A DNA stretch of 64,000 nt. Source: Porticoccus sp041395745 (GTDB lineage: Bacteria; Pseudomonadota; Gammaproteobacteria; Pseudomonadales; Porticoccaceae). Shown here one piece after another: positions 27,736-35,482 of this stretch (positions are counted from its first letter, which is position 1; every line of letters begins with the position of its first letter). The position numbers and the translations under genes were made by a program. The notes below the pieces were generated by a model, which saw nothing but the letters and a program-made list of their open reading frames with translations, was not told the origin of the DNA and did not search any database. The stretch is from the NCBI GenBank assembly GCA_041395745.1, contig JAWKZV010000001.1, positions 806,001 to 870,000 of the forward strand, given 5' to 3'.

Positions 27736-28197
27736 ATGATGCAAGTTGAAACACTGAAAGACGTACTGCACTGGACCAGCCGTTTTCACGAAAACCTGTC
27801 AGAGGTACTCCAACTGTCGTCTGTAGAAACCACCAATACCCGCATTCAGCTGTTGCTAGGCTACCTCGCAGAACATGAACACAAGCTGGCGCAAGTTTTG
27901 GAACAGTTCGAACTAACGGGCAACAAGAATGCGCTGGATACCTGGTGTTACGAATACCTTGATAAAACGCCCATCATTCAGCAGAAGATTGGTCCACATA
28001 TTTTCGATGACATTGATGAAGACCAGATCATGCTTTCTGTCACCACACAACATCAGCAAGTCATAGAACTTTATCGGTATCTGCTGGGTAGAGCAGACAT
28101 CGAACCGGCCAAGGAGCTACTCGAATCCTTGGTATCTCTGGAAGAGCACGAAGCGATGGTCATGTCTCAGGCTGCCAATCGACTACATGACATCTGA
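27736..28197 (+). CDS. uncharacterised helical protein, possibly a four-helix bundle
   Basis: Not recognised. The 153-residue product has no signal peptide or membrane segment and is predicted almost entirely alpha-helical. Glu/His pairs occur in helices (EHEHKLAQVLEQFE near residue 42, SLEEHEAMVMSQAANR near the C-terminus), resembling the layout of ferritin-like or hemerythrin-like bundles, but the metal-ligand spacing is not clear enough to assert that. A good ribosome site (AAAGGA) lies five bases before the ATG. It follows the class I aldolase by 37 bases on the same strand, so the two are probably cotranscribed. Confidence 0.75.
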   Translation: MMQVETLKDVLHWTSRFHENLSEVLQLSSVETTNTRIQLLLGYLAEHEHKLAQVLEQFELTGNKNALDTWCYEYLDKTPIIQQKIGPHIFDDIDEDQIMLSVTTQHQQVIELYRYLLGRADIEPAKELLESLVSLEEHEAMVMSQAANRLHDI

Positions 28198-28216
28198 CAG
28201 TAAAGAAGGAATAAAT

Positions 28217-28245
28217 ACCGTACTTGCCAGTCGGGTGAGTACGGT
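28217..28245. terminator. possible hairpin after the helical-protein gene
   Basis: Arms ACCGTACT (28217-28224) and AGTACGGT (28238-28245) with a 13-base loop, 20 bases past the stop codon at 28197. There is no U-tract after it, so it may be a weak or processing hairpin rather than an intrinsic terminator. Confidence 0.4.
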
Positions 28246-28285
28246 GTGAGGGACAAAATCCGAGCCATGTTAACGGGTTCTGAAT

Positions 28286-28645
28286 ATGCTGAGTTATGGA
28301 CGACTCTTTATCTCAATCTATTTTGCAGTGACGCTGTCCGCCTTGACGGTGGGCACGGTGTTCAAACTCTGGGTTGAATACGATGCACGAGTGCTTGCTG
28401 AGAAAATTGAGGCTTAATCAGCTTTGGCAGCCTCCAAAGCTAAGGCCTTGGCTGAGGAGCTTAAACGTCAGGCTGCCTTAAATGCAGAAGCAGCCAAAAA
28501 ACGTCAAACTGAATTGGAAATAGCACGCCAGAAGCGAGCATCTATCACAGCCCAACGTCTGCGCACCTGTAATTTCTGGAAAGATCAGTACCTCAAAACA
28601 AATAGTTCATATGACAAGTCCATGAGGGACATGGCCTGCATGTGA
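28286..28645 (+). pseudogene. small membrane-anchored coiled-coil protein gene, interrupted by an in-frame TAA
   Basis: Not recognised. ATG 28286 opens a frame encoding a membrane segment (GRLFISIYFAVTLSALTVG), then LWVEYDARVLAEKIEA, then a TAA at 28415-28417. The same frame continues without interruption for 75 further codons with a clear helical, Lys/Glu/Ala-rich coiled coil (KAKALAEELKRQAALNAEAAKK) and a C-terminal part with two cysteines, ending at a TGA at 28645. The helix register carries through the stop, so the two halves most likely were one protein of about 119 residues; a single substitution of a Glu or Gln codon would explain the stop. The first ATG lacks a strong ribosome site. 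Confidence 0.6.
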
Positions 28646-28815
28646 TTCTTTGTCGACTGTTCGATACCTCGGCAGAGGGTGACAATCTGTCAAACGTCAT
28701 CACACTGCACAAAGCAACTCTGGTCAGATAATTCGCGGGTTTCGGCGGTTTCTACCACAGATCGCAATGCGCATAATGTATATTATGTTAAATACAATAT
28801 TTCTCTAGAATAAAC

Positions 28816-28834
28816 ATGCGACAATTTGTCGCAT
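28816..28834. promoter_or_regulatory. perfect 19-base palindrome upstream of the copper-receptor gene
   Basis: Arms ATGCGACAA (28816-28824) and TTGTCGCAT (28826-28834) around a single T. A one-base centre cannot form an RNA loop, so a dimeric protein operator is the likely reading. It lies 66 bases before the chosen TTG start and just downstream of a possible -10 (TAGAAT, 28806-28811), a position suited to repression. A second, weaker repeat CATAAT/ATTATG occurs at 28772-28787. The regulator cannot be named from the sequence. Confidence 0.55.
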
Positions 28835-28900
28835 TTTCACTGCTTAACAACCTTTTTAGAATGCCGCGCAAACTGGCCCCCTATCTATAAAGGATTTGTT

Positions 28901-31015
28901 TTGTCTCTCTCCAACCATACTGCAGCCACAAAACGCTTTTCTCGCACAGCCCTCGCAATTTCCATTGCGGCCACATCATCGCTGCTATTTGCAGAAGAAG
29001 TCGCGGAAGAGATTCTGCTGATAAAACCGCAACAATCTGTGCCGATCAGCACTGGTGACTCTGCTGATTTGCTAAAAGATGAAGGCGTCGAGTTCTATTC
29101 CGCTGGAGGGATTAGCAAGTTACCAGTTATCCACGGGATGAATGGCGACCGGGTGAAAGTGCTCATAGATGGCAGCGAAATAACTTCAGCCTGCGCTAAC
29201 CATATGAACCCTCCCCTGTCCTACATGGATGCCAGCCGCATTGAATCGACAATGGTACTTTCGGGGATCACGCCGGTCAGCAGTGGTGGCGACAGCATCG
29301 CCGGAACAATCTCAGTAAAGTCAAAGACACCCGTCTACTCAGGTTCCGATAAGCTTCTGACCCAGGGAACCATCGGGGCCTTCTACCGCAGTAATGGTCA
29401 GCATCATGGTGAGTTCCTCAACACCACTATTGCTAGTGAAAACCTCAGCCTGAACTACACTGGAAGCCTGGACCGATCCGCCACCTATCGCGATGGTGAC
29501 GGCGACAAGGTTCTGGACACCCTGTACCGCTCGGAAAGTCATGCCATTACCCTTGGCGGCAGGGGGCAGGATCAGGAACTCATCATAAAGCTTACCCACC
29601 AGGAAGTGCCTTACCAGGGCTTTCCCAATCAGTACATGGATATGGTGGGCAATAACAGCAATGGCGTGATCGTCAATTACCTGCGTGATTTCAGCTGGAT
29701 GAAGCTGGATGCACTGGTCAGCTGGAACGACGTCGAACATGAAATGGGTTTTTTCACCAACGAAAAGACCGGCACCATGCCTATGGAAACAGACGGTAGA
29801 GACGTTGGTTATGCCGTCAAGGCAGAATTCCCCCTGAACGAACAATACACCCTGCGCATCGGCAATGAGTACCACCATTTCGAACTGGATGACTGGTGGC
29901 CGGCCGTGCCCGGCTCCATGATGATGGGTCCCGACACGTATGTGAACATCAACAATGGTGAGCGCGACCGCTATGCCCTGTGGGCGGAGTCCGAGTATCG
30001 GATCGATCCGCAATGGACAGCCCTTGCTGGGATTCGCTACGAACACGTGATCACCGATACCGATGATGTGCAGCCATACAACACCATGCCGATGATCATG
30101 ATGACGCCCAACCTGGATGCGACTGCTGCAGCGGCTTTCAACGCCCGCAATCACAAGCAGGTTGACGACAATATCGATGTCACCCTGTTGTTCCGCTACG
30201 AGCCTTCCAGCGAGGAAGCAATCGAGTTCGGCTACGCCCGCAAGAATCGCTCTCCCAATCTCTATGAACGCTATTCCTGGGGCAGAAATACCATGGCAAT
30301 GACCATGATTGGCTGGTATGGCGATGGCAATGGCTATGTAGGCGATATGGACCTGGATCCGGAAACAGCCCACACCCTGAGTGCGTCCTACACCAGGCGC
30401 GCGCAGGATGATAGCTGGGAAATCACCGTCAACCCCTACTATACCTACGTGGATGACTTTATCGACGCCACCCAAATCGGTACTTTCCACCCGAGAATGG
30501 CCATGTCGGTTACCCGCCCCCTGCTGCAATTCACCAACATCGATGCAGAGTTCTACGGGCTTGATCTGAAGGGTTCCCGACAGCTGTGGAACTCTTCCGC
30601 ATGGGGGAATGGTCTGGTGAAAGGTCAGATTGCCTACACCCGAGGCAAGCGCAAGGATGGCCCGGAAGACCTGTACCACATCATGCCTCTTAACGTAAAA
30701 ATCGCTCTCGAACAGGCCGTTGGGCAGTGGACAAACACCCTCGAACTGGAATGGGCGGATGACAAAGACCAGGTCGACCAGATTCGCCTGGAAAATGACA
30801 CAGCCCAATACACCCTGCTTAATGCATTCACCGAGTACCGCTGGAATACAACCACCATCAACTTCGGTGTTCGCAACCTGCTGGATGAAAGCTACGACCT
30901 GCCCCTGGGAGGCGTGAGCATCGCCCAATGGCGAGACGATGGTATGGTCGGGCAGTTTGAATCGCTGGCAGGCCCGGGACGCTCCGTTGAACTGGGTGTT
31001 CGCTACCAGTTCTAG
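28901..31015 (+). CDS. TonB-dependent outer-membrane receptor, copper-type (OprC/NosA-like)
   Basis: Outer-membrane beta-barrel receptor with an N-terminal plug. TTG 28901 has AAGGA seven bases upstream and gives 704 residues with a signal peptide (KRFSRTALAISIAATSSLLFA, cut near residue 31). The plug contains HGMNGDRVKVLIDGSEITSACANHMNPP; its Cys98-x3-Met102, together with His280-x-Met282 in VEHEMGFF and the following MPMETDGRD, reproduces the CxxxM-HxM copper site known from Pseudomonas OprC. The barrel ends with the usual aromatic terminus (VRYQF). Copper import is inferred from these residues. No nos genes or copper chaperones adjoin it. A palindrome precedes it and a terminator follows. 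Confidence 0.85.
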   Translation: MSLSNHTAATKRFSRTALAISIAATSSLLFAEEVAEEILLIKPQQSVPISTGDSADLLKDEGVEFYSAGGISKLPVIHGMNGDRVKVLIDGSEITSACANHMNPPLSYMDASRIESTMVLSGITPVSSGGDSIAGTISVKSKTPVYSGSDKLLTQGTIGAFYRSNGQHHGEFLNTTIASENLSLNYTGSLDRSATYRDGDGDKVLDTLYRSESHAITLGGRGQDQELIIKLTHQEVPYQGFPNQYMDMVGNNSNGVIVNYLRDFSWMKLDALVSWNDVEHEMGFFTNEKTGTMPMETDGRDVGYAVKAEFPLNEQYTLRIGNEYHHFELDDWWPAVPGSMMMGPDTYVNINNGERDRYALWAESEYRIDPQWTALAGIRYEHVITDTDDVQPYNTMPMIMMTPNLDATAAAAFNARNHKQVDDNIDVTLLFRYEPSSEEAIEFGYARKNRSPNLYERYSWGRNTMAMTMIGWYGDGNGYVGDMDLDPETAHTLSASYTRRAQDDSWEITVNPYYTYVDDFIDATQIGTFHPRMAMSVTRPLLQFTNIDAEFYGLDLKGSRQLWNSSAWGNGLVKGQIAYTRGKRKDGPEDLYHIMPLNVKIALEQAVGQWTNTLELEWADDKDQVDQIRLENDTAQYTLLNAFTEYRWNTTTINFGVRNLLDESYDLPLGGVSIAQWRDDGMVGQFESLAGPGRSVELGVRYQF

Positions 31016-31061
31016 GCAACGCACACGTCTTTAAAATGAGACCAGCATCGGTCGCAAAGAA

Positions 31062-31094
31062 ATAAAGGGGGCTAAGGCCCCCCTTTATCTTTTT
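31062..31094 (+). terminator. intrinsic terminator after the TonB receptor gene
   Basis: Arms ATAAAGGGGG (31062-31071) and CCCCCTTTAT (31079-31088) with a seven-base loop, followed by a C and five T. It lies 47 bases past the receptor stop codon. Confidence 0.88.
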
Positions 31095-31264
31095 CAAATA
31101 GGGATTATTCACGCCCTATTCGCCTCAATTTCGCTTCCACACTGTACCGAAACTGGCTGTTCTGGCAGAATTCCCGCTTCCCACCAATGGTACGCAATTA
31201 CCCTTACACAACGCCGTTAAACCTGCCCGGGATTGTTCTCCCGGTAAGCAAAACTGGAGTCCCT

Positions 31265-31951
31265 ATGTCCGTTACCAGCTTTCCTGATCGCGAACTCATC
31301 GCGGAAATGACCGCCAAGATGCTGCTCGAAATTCAAGCCATCAATTTCCGCCCCAATGACCCTTTCCGCCTCACTTCAGGAAAAGCCAGCCCGGTTTACA
31401 TTGATTGCAGGAAAATCATTTCCTTTCCCCGGGTACGCTCCACGCTGATGGATTTCGGTGCCTCCACCATTCTCCGCGATATCGGCTTTGAATCCATCGA
31501 CGCCGTCGCCGGTGGTGAGACTGCGGGCATCCCGTTTGCCGCATGGCTGGCTGAACGCCTTTCCCTGCCGATGCAGTACGTGCGCAAGAAGCCCAAGGGA
31601 TTTGGTCGTGACGCACAAATCGAAGGTGATCTGAAGGAAGGTTCGCGGGTTCTGCTGGTGGAAGACCTGACCACTGACGGTGGCAGCAAAATCAAATTTT
31701 GTGAGGCCCTGCGCACAGCTGGCGCAGAAGTCAGCGATACCTTTGTCATCTTCTTCTACGACATCTTCCCCGATACCCGCCAGAAGCTGGCAGACATCGG
31801 TGTCAATCTGCACTATCTGACCACCTGGTGGGATGTGTTGAAAGTCTGCAAGGCAGAGAATCGCATGGATAACCAGTCCATCGCCGAGATCGAATCGTTC
31901 CTGAACTCCCCGGTAGAATGGTCACGCGCTCACGGCGGCGTCGAAGAATAA
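31265..31951 (+). CDS. pyrE: orotate phosphoribosyltransferase
   Basis: Joins orotate and PRPP to give orotidine monophosphate in pyrimidine synthesis. ATG 31265 has GGAG five bases upstream and gives 228 residues; the frame is open further upstream but lacks a ribosome site. Motifs: FRLTSGKASPVYIDCRK near residue 32, GGETAGIPFA, YVRKKPKGFG and the PRPP loop VLLVEDLTTDGGSK near residue 125. This DLTTDGG version is like alphaproteobacterial PyrE; the E. coli type reads DDVITAGT. rph, the usual neighbour of pyrE, is absent. A short hairpin (31227-31244, arms CCGGGA/TCCCGG) lies before the ribosome site. Confidence 0.94.
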   Translation: MSVTSFPDRELIAEMTAKMLLEIQAINFRPNDPFRLTSGKASPVYIDCRKIISFPRVRSTLMDFGASTILRDIGFESIDAVAGGETAGIPFAAWLAERLSLPMQYVRKKPKGFGRDAQIEGDLKEGSRVLLVEDLTTDGGSKIKFCEALRTAGAEVSDTFVIFFYDIFPDTRQKLADIGVNLHYLTTWWDVLKVCKAENRMDNQSIAEIESFLNSPVEWSRAHGGVEE

Positions 31952-31963
31952 GAAAAAAGATAC

Positions 31964-32002
31964 AAAAAAGGCCTGTAATTCATAAAATTACAGGCCTTTT
32001 TT
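31964..32002. terminator. bidirectional intrinsic terminator between pyrE and the DUF547 gene
   Basis: A perfect 17-bp inverted repeat (arms 31964-31980 and 31986-32002) with loop CATAA and stem core GGCCTGTAATT, flanked by six A and six T. It serves both converging genes. Confidence 0.95.
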
Positions 32003-32013
32003 AATGTCTTAAA

Positions 32014-32844
32014 TTAGAAAGAATTCAAGCTTCGGTCGTGGACAAAATCGATCTTGCCCTGCACACCCAGAATATAAAGCGCCAATTTGTCATCCGCGTA
32101 GTGCGCCAGAACTTTCAGAAAAGCCTTGTCGTCGCGAGCAAAATCGCCCTTGTACTGGCGGAACAGACTTGATGCCGTCATTTTGCCATTTTTCACGACA
32201 ATACCGTTTTTGTGGTTGATGAAATCCTTGCCAGACTTGATCAACAGCTCTTTGACATTTTTGCCAGTAAAAGCCATAGGCAGCAGGCCAGGACAGCTCA
32301 TATCCGCACAATTCAAACCAAAGTGTACTTTATGATCTTTCCAGATCGGGCGCAGGATACGGTTTTCGATGTCGTTCAGGGAGAGCGGTTGCTCGGTGAT
32401 AGTGACAACCGGGCTGCCCAGGGGATCTCTGCCCTTTCCCTTCATTTTGATATCTGCAAAGCTTTTTACCGGGTACTGCTCACTGATCATCTGCACTGTC
32501 AGGGCATTGTAGAGATTCAACCAGTAGGCTTGCTGTTCGTTGCGGCTATAGGTGCGCGGATCAATTTTTTCGAGATTAGAGATATAGTTTTTGAGGGCTT
32601 TCTTATCAGTTGAGGTGAGATCGCCATATCGGAAACGGTTGGCTGCACCATCCTTGTCGACCACATAGCTGCCGAGAATCCGGTTCCAGCTCTGATGATC
32701 AATCGCCTCCCCGTTACGCTCATTACTGCGGTCCCAGTAGCCCCAGTATTGAGAGTCGTTCATCGCGTTGGCGGCAGAAGCTCCCAACAGTGCTACCAGT
32801 AAAATCCCCGCAAATCCCAATCGTTGTGCCATGATTCGAACCAT
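32014..32844 (-). CDS. secreted DUF547 domain protein
   Basis: Function unknown. From ATG 32844 the product is 276 residues with a signal peptide (MAQRLGFAGILLVALLGASAANA), so it is exported to the periplasm or beyond. The DUF547 core covers most of the mature part: NEQQAYWLNLYNALTVQMI near residue 110, DIENRILRPIWKDHKVHFGLNCADMSCPGL near residue 165, with the Cys pair typical of the family, and an ALYILGVQGKIDFVHDRSLN end. ATG 32832 is an alternative start within the same signal peptide. It is divergent from bioA with an 83-base gap and ends at a shared terminator with pyrE. Confidence 0.85.
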   Translation of the reverse strand: MVRIMAQRLGFAGILLVALLGASAANAMNDSQYWGYWDRSNERNGEAIDHQSWNRILGSYVVDKDGAANRFRYGDLTSTDKKALKNYISNLEKIDPRTYSRNEQQAYWLNLYNALTVQMISEQYPVKSFADIKMKGKGRDPLGSPVVTITEQPLSLNDIENRILRPIWKDHKVHFGLNCADMSCPGLLPMAFTGKNVKELLIKSGKDFINHKNGIVVKNGKMTASSLFRQYKGDFARDDKAFLKVLAHYADDKLALYILGVQGKIDFVHDRSLNSF

Positions 32845-32927
32845 CCATTCGTAGTTGTTATGTACTTTGGTACCACTCCGGGGGCTATCATACAATACCA
32901 ACCCCCAATACTGTGAAGCACCTCTCC

Positions 32928-34219
32928 ATGAAGGATTTGAGCCCATCGCAAATTGCCGCGATTGACCAGCATCACATCTGGCACCCCTACTCTTCTCTGA
33001 CCAATCCACTGCCTGCCTATCAAGTGGAATCGGCCAGTGGTGTGCGGCTGAAACTGGCCGATGGTCGTGAACTGATCGACGGCATGGCCTCCTGGTGGTG
33101 TGTCATTCACGGCTATAACCACCCTGCTCTGAATATAGCCCTCAACGAGCAGATCGGTTGCATGGCCCATGTCATGTTCGGAGGCATCACTCACGAACCT
33201 GCGGCGCGGCTGGCGCGAACGCTGGTGGAACTGACCCCGGCGGGTCTCGACAAAGTGTTTTTCTCGGATTCCGGTTCCGTCAGCGTAGAAGTGGCTATCA
33301 AGATGGCCATCCAGTACTGGCAATCCAGGGGTAATCAGGAGAAATATCGGCTGCTCAGCCTTCGCAACGGCTATCACGGCGATACCTTTGGGGCGATGTC
33401 CGTCTGCGATCCAGTCACCGGCATGCACCACCTGTTCAGTCGGGTATTAATGCCACAGGTCTTCAGTGAAGCACCCCGCTGCGGGTTTCACGACGACTGG
33501 GATGAAGCCTATATCGAAGACTTCAAAGCCAAACTCACCAGCCATGCCCATGAGCTGGCTGCGGTCATTCTGGAACCGGTTGTTCAGGGTGCGGAGGCAT
33601 GCGGTTTTATTCACCCACTTTTCTGAAACGGGTGCGCGAGCTCTGTGACGAACACAACGTACTATTGATCGCCGACGAAATCGCCACCGGCTTCGGCCGT
33701 ACCGGCAAGTTATTTGCCTGCGAATGGGCCGGGATTACCCCTGACATTCTCTGTATTGGCAAAGCTCTGACCGGCGGCTACATGACCCTGGCAGCCACGT
33801 TGTGTACAGAAAGGGTCAGTCAAGGCATCTGTGAGGGTGAGGCTGGCGTATTCATGCACGGTCCCACGTTTATGGGCAACCCGCTTGCCTGTGCGGTGGC
33901 CAATGCCAGTATCGAGCTGTTGCTGTCTTCAGACTGGCAAACCCGTATTGGCGAGATCCAGCAACAGCTTGAAGTGGGACTCGCCCCGGCGAGGGAATTC
34001 GCCCATGTGGCTGAAGTGCGGGTGCTCGGCGGTATCGGAGTAATTGAAATGCGTGAACCTGTGGAACTGGCCCGCATCCAGAGGCAGTTTGTGGAGCGCG
34101 GCGTGTGGATCAGGCCCTTTGGCAAACTGGTGTATGTAATGCCGCCCTATGTCATGGGAAAAGAGGATCTATCGACCCTCTGTGAAGCCATGGTAAGCGT
34201 GGTCAGGGATTACCGCTGA
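32928..34219 (+). pseudogene. bioA: adenosylmethionine-8-amino-7-oxononanoate aminotransferase, interrupted by a one-base deletion
   Basis: PLP enzyme of biotin synthesis that makes DAPA from KAPA, using S-adenosylmethionine as amino donor. The first part matches BioA through ILEPVVQGA (HIWHPYSSLTNP, FFSDSGSVSVEVAIKM, NGYHGDTFG). At 33593-33595 the frame shifts: the expected GGMRFYSPTFLKR is only read in the next frame, which then runs through LLIADEIATGFGRTGKLFACE, the PLP lysine in LCIGKALTGGYMTL, and HGPTFMGNPLACAVANAS to 34219. One added G restores 430 residues (E. coli 429). The GTG at 32913 is an alternative start. No other bio gene adjoins it. Confidence 0.92.
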
Positions 34220-34235
34220 CCACACTCGGAGGACA

Positions 34236-35261
34236 TCAGCTCAGGGAATAAAGCCCCACCGCGCGATTCAGTTTCGCCATGAAAGGTTCGCTGACCGCCC
34301 GCGCCTTTTCCGCCCCTTCCTTGAGCAGTTTCTCAATGTGCTCAGGATTTTCCATGAGTTCGTTATATCGCTCGCGGGGCTCGCTCAACTCCTCATTGAT
34401 GAGTTCGAACAAGCGCTTCTTGGCCTCGCCCCAGGCGATACCATTTTCGAATTCCCGGCGCATTTCCTCGGTCTGTTCCTTGCTCGCAAATGCGCGCCAG
34501 ATCTGGAATACCGTGGAAGTATCCGGGTCCTTGGGTTCACCGGGCTCCAGCAGATTGGTAACAATTTTGTTGATGTGCTTTTTCAGCTGCTTTTCCGGCA
34601 GAAATAACGGGATGGTATTACCATAGCTCTTGCTCATCTTGCGACCATCCAGCCCCTGCAGTACAGCCACGTGGTCATCCACCACCGCCTCTGGCAGCGC
34701 AAAGTGCTCGCCGTAAATGTGGTTGAAACGCTGGCCGATATCACGGGCCATTTCAATATGCTGAATCTGGTCCCGACCCACTGGCACCTTGGTGGCGTTG
34801 AACATCAGGATATCCGCCGCCATCAGCACCGGATAGGAGAACAGACCCATGGTGATACCGAAATCCGGATCCTCGCCGCTATCGAGGTTCTTCTGCACCG
34901 AATCCTTGTAAGCGTGGGCACGATTCATCAAGCCTTTCGCGGCGACACAATTGAGGAACCAGGTCAGCTGGGGAATTTGCGGGATATCCGACTGACGATA
35001 GAACACGACGTTATCGGTATTTAGTCCCAGGGCCAGCCAGGTGGCGGCGATTTCCCTAGCGGACTGGTGCACTTTCTCCGGGTCCTGGCATTTGATCAGG
35101 GCGTGAAAATCCGCCAGACAATAATAGGCGTTAACCTCAGTATTCTGGCTGGCGGCAATGGCCGGACGGATTGCGCCGACATAGTTGCCCAGGTGCGGCG
35201 TACCGGTGGTGGTAATACCGGTCAGCACGGTATCGCGGGATTTGGCTGTGTTGTTATTCAT
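34236..35261 (-). CDS. trpS: tryptophan--tRNA ligase
   Basis: Class I synthetase that charges tRNA-Trp. The 341 residues carry the HIGH-equivalent motif GTPHLGNYVGAI near residue 20 and the KMSKS loop in GRKMSKSYGN near residue 205, with PVGRDQIQHIEMARDI in the catalytic core. The length matches pseudomonad TrpS. It converges on bioA with a 16-base gap. Upstream is a 220-base region that includes a palindromic repeat element, so its promoter must lie at about 35265-35340 or in the repeat itself. Confidence 0.97.
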   Translation of the reverse strand: MNNNTAKSRDTVLTGITTTGTPHLGNYVGAIRPAIAASQNTEVNAYYCLADFHALIKCQDPEKVHQSAREIAATWLALGLNTDNVVFYRQSDIPQIPQLTWFLNCVAAKGLMNRAHAYKDSVQKNLDSGEDPDFGITMGLFSYPVLMAADILMFNATKVPVGRDQIQHIEMARDIGQRFNHIYGEHFALPEAVVDDHVAVLQGLDGRKMSKSYGNTIPLFLPEKQLKKHINKIVTNLLEPGEPKDPDTSTVFQIWRAFASKEQTEEMRREFENGIAWGEAKKRLFELINEELSEPRERYNELMENPEHIEKLLKEGAEKARAVSEPFMAKLNRAVGLYSLS

Positions 35262-35341
35262 GGTGTTTGTCTGTTCTGAATACGGCGTTGTGGGCGCACA
35301 TCATACGGATTTCAGCGCGCCAATAAAGGTCGTGTGTCCTG

Positions 35342-35482
35342 GCAGCCTGTTGAGAAACGTTTTCGAGGCAGGTTATGCAAGGCAACATTGGACGAAAAAG
35401 CGGAGTTTATACCTAATAAATGAGTATTTTGAGTTCAATGTTAACTACGCAGGAGCCGCGCAGATAGTTTTCAGCAGATTGC
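35342..35482. repeat. MITE-like palindromic repeat element between trpS and apeB
   Basis: About 141 bases with imperfect terminal inverted repeats (GCAGCCTGTTGAGAAAC at 35342 against GTTTTCAGCAGATTGC at 35467-35482) and inner arms AACATTG/CAATGTT (around 35384 and 35434). Most of the length can fold on itself as one long imperfect hairpin. There is no coding potential. Its right end touches the last base of the apeB stop codon. This looks like a non-autonomous mobile repeat of the kind scattered in marine gammaproteobacteria; only one copy was noticed in this window. Confidence 0.6.

Noticed and set aside
29339..31024. A 561-codon open frame on the strand opposite the TonB receptor gene
   Set aside because: It mirrors the receptor gene, has no ribosome site or recognisable domain, and the plus-strand protein is clearly a real beta-barrel receptor.
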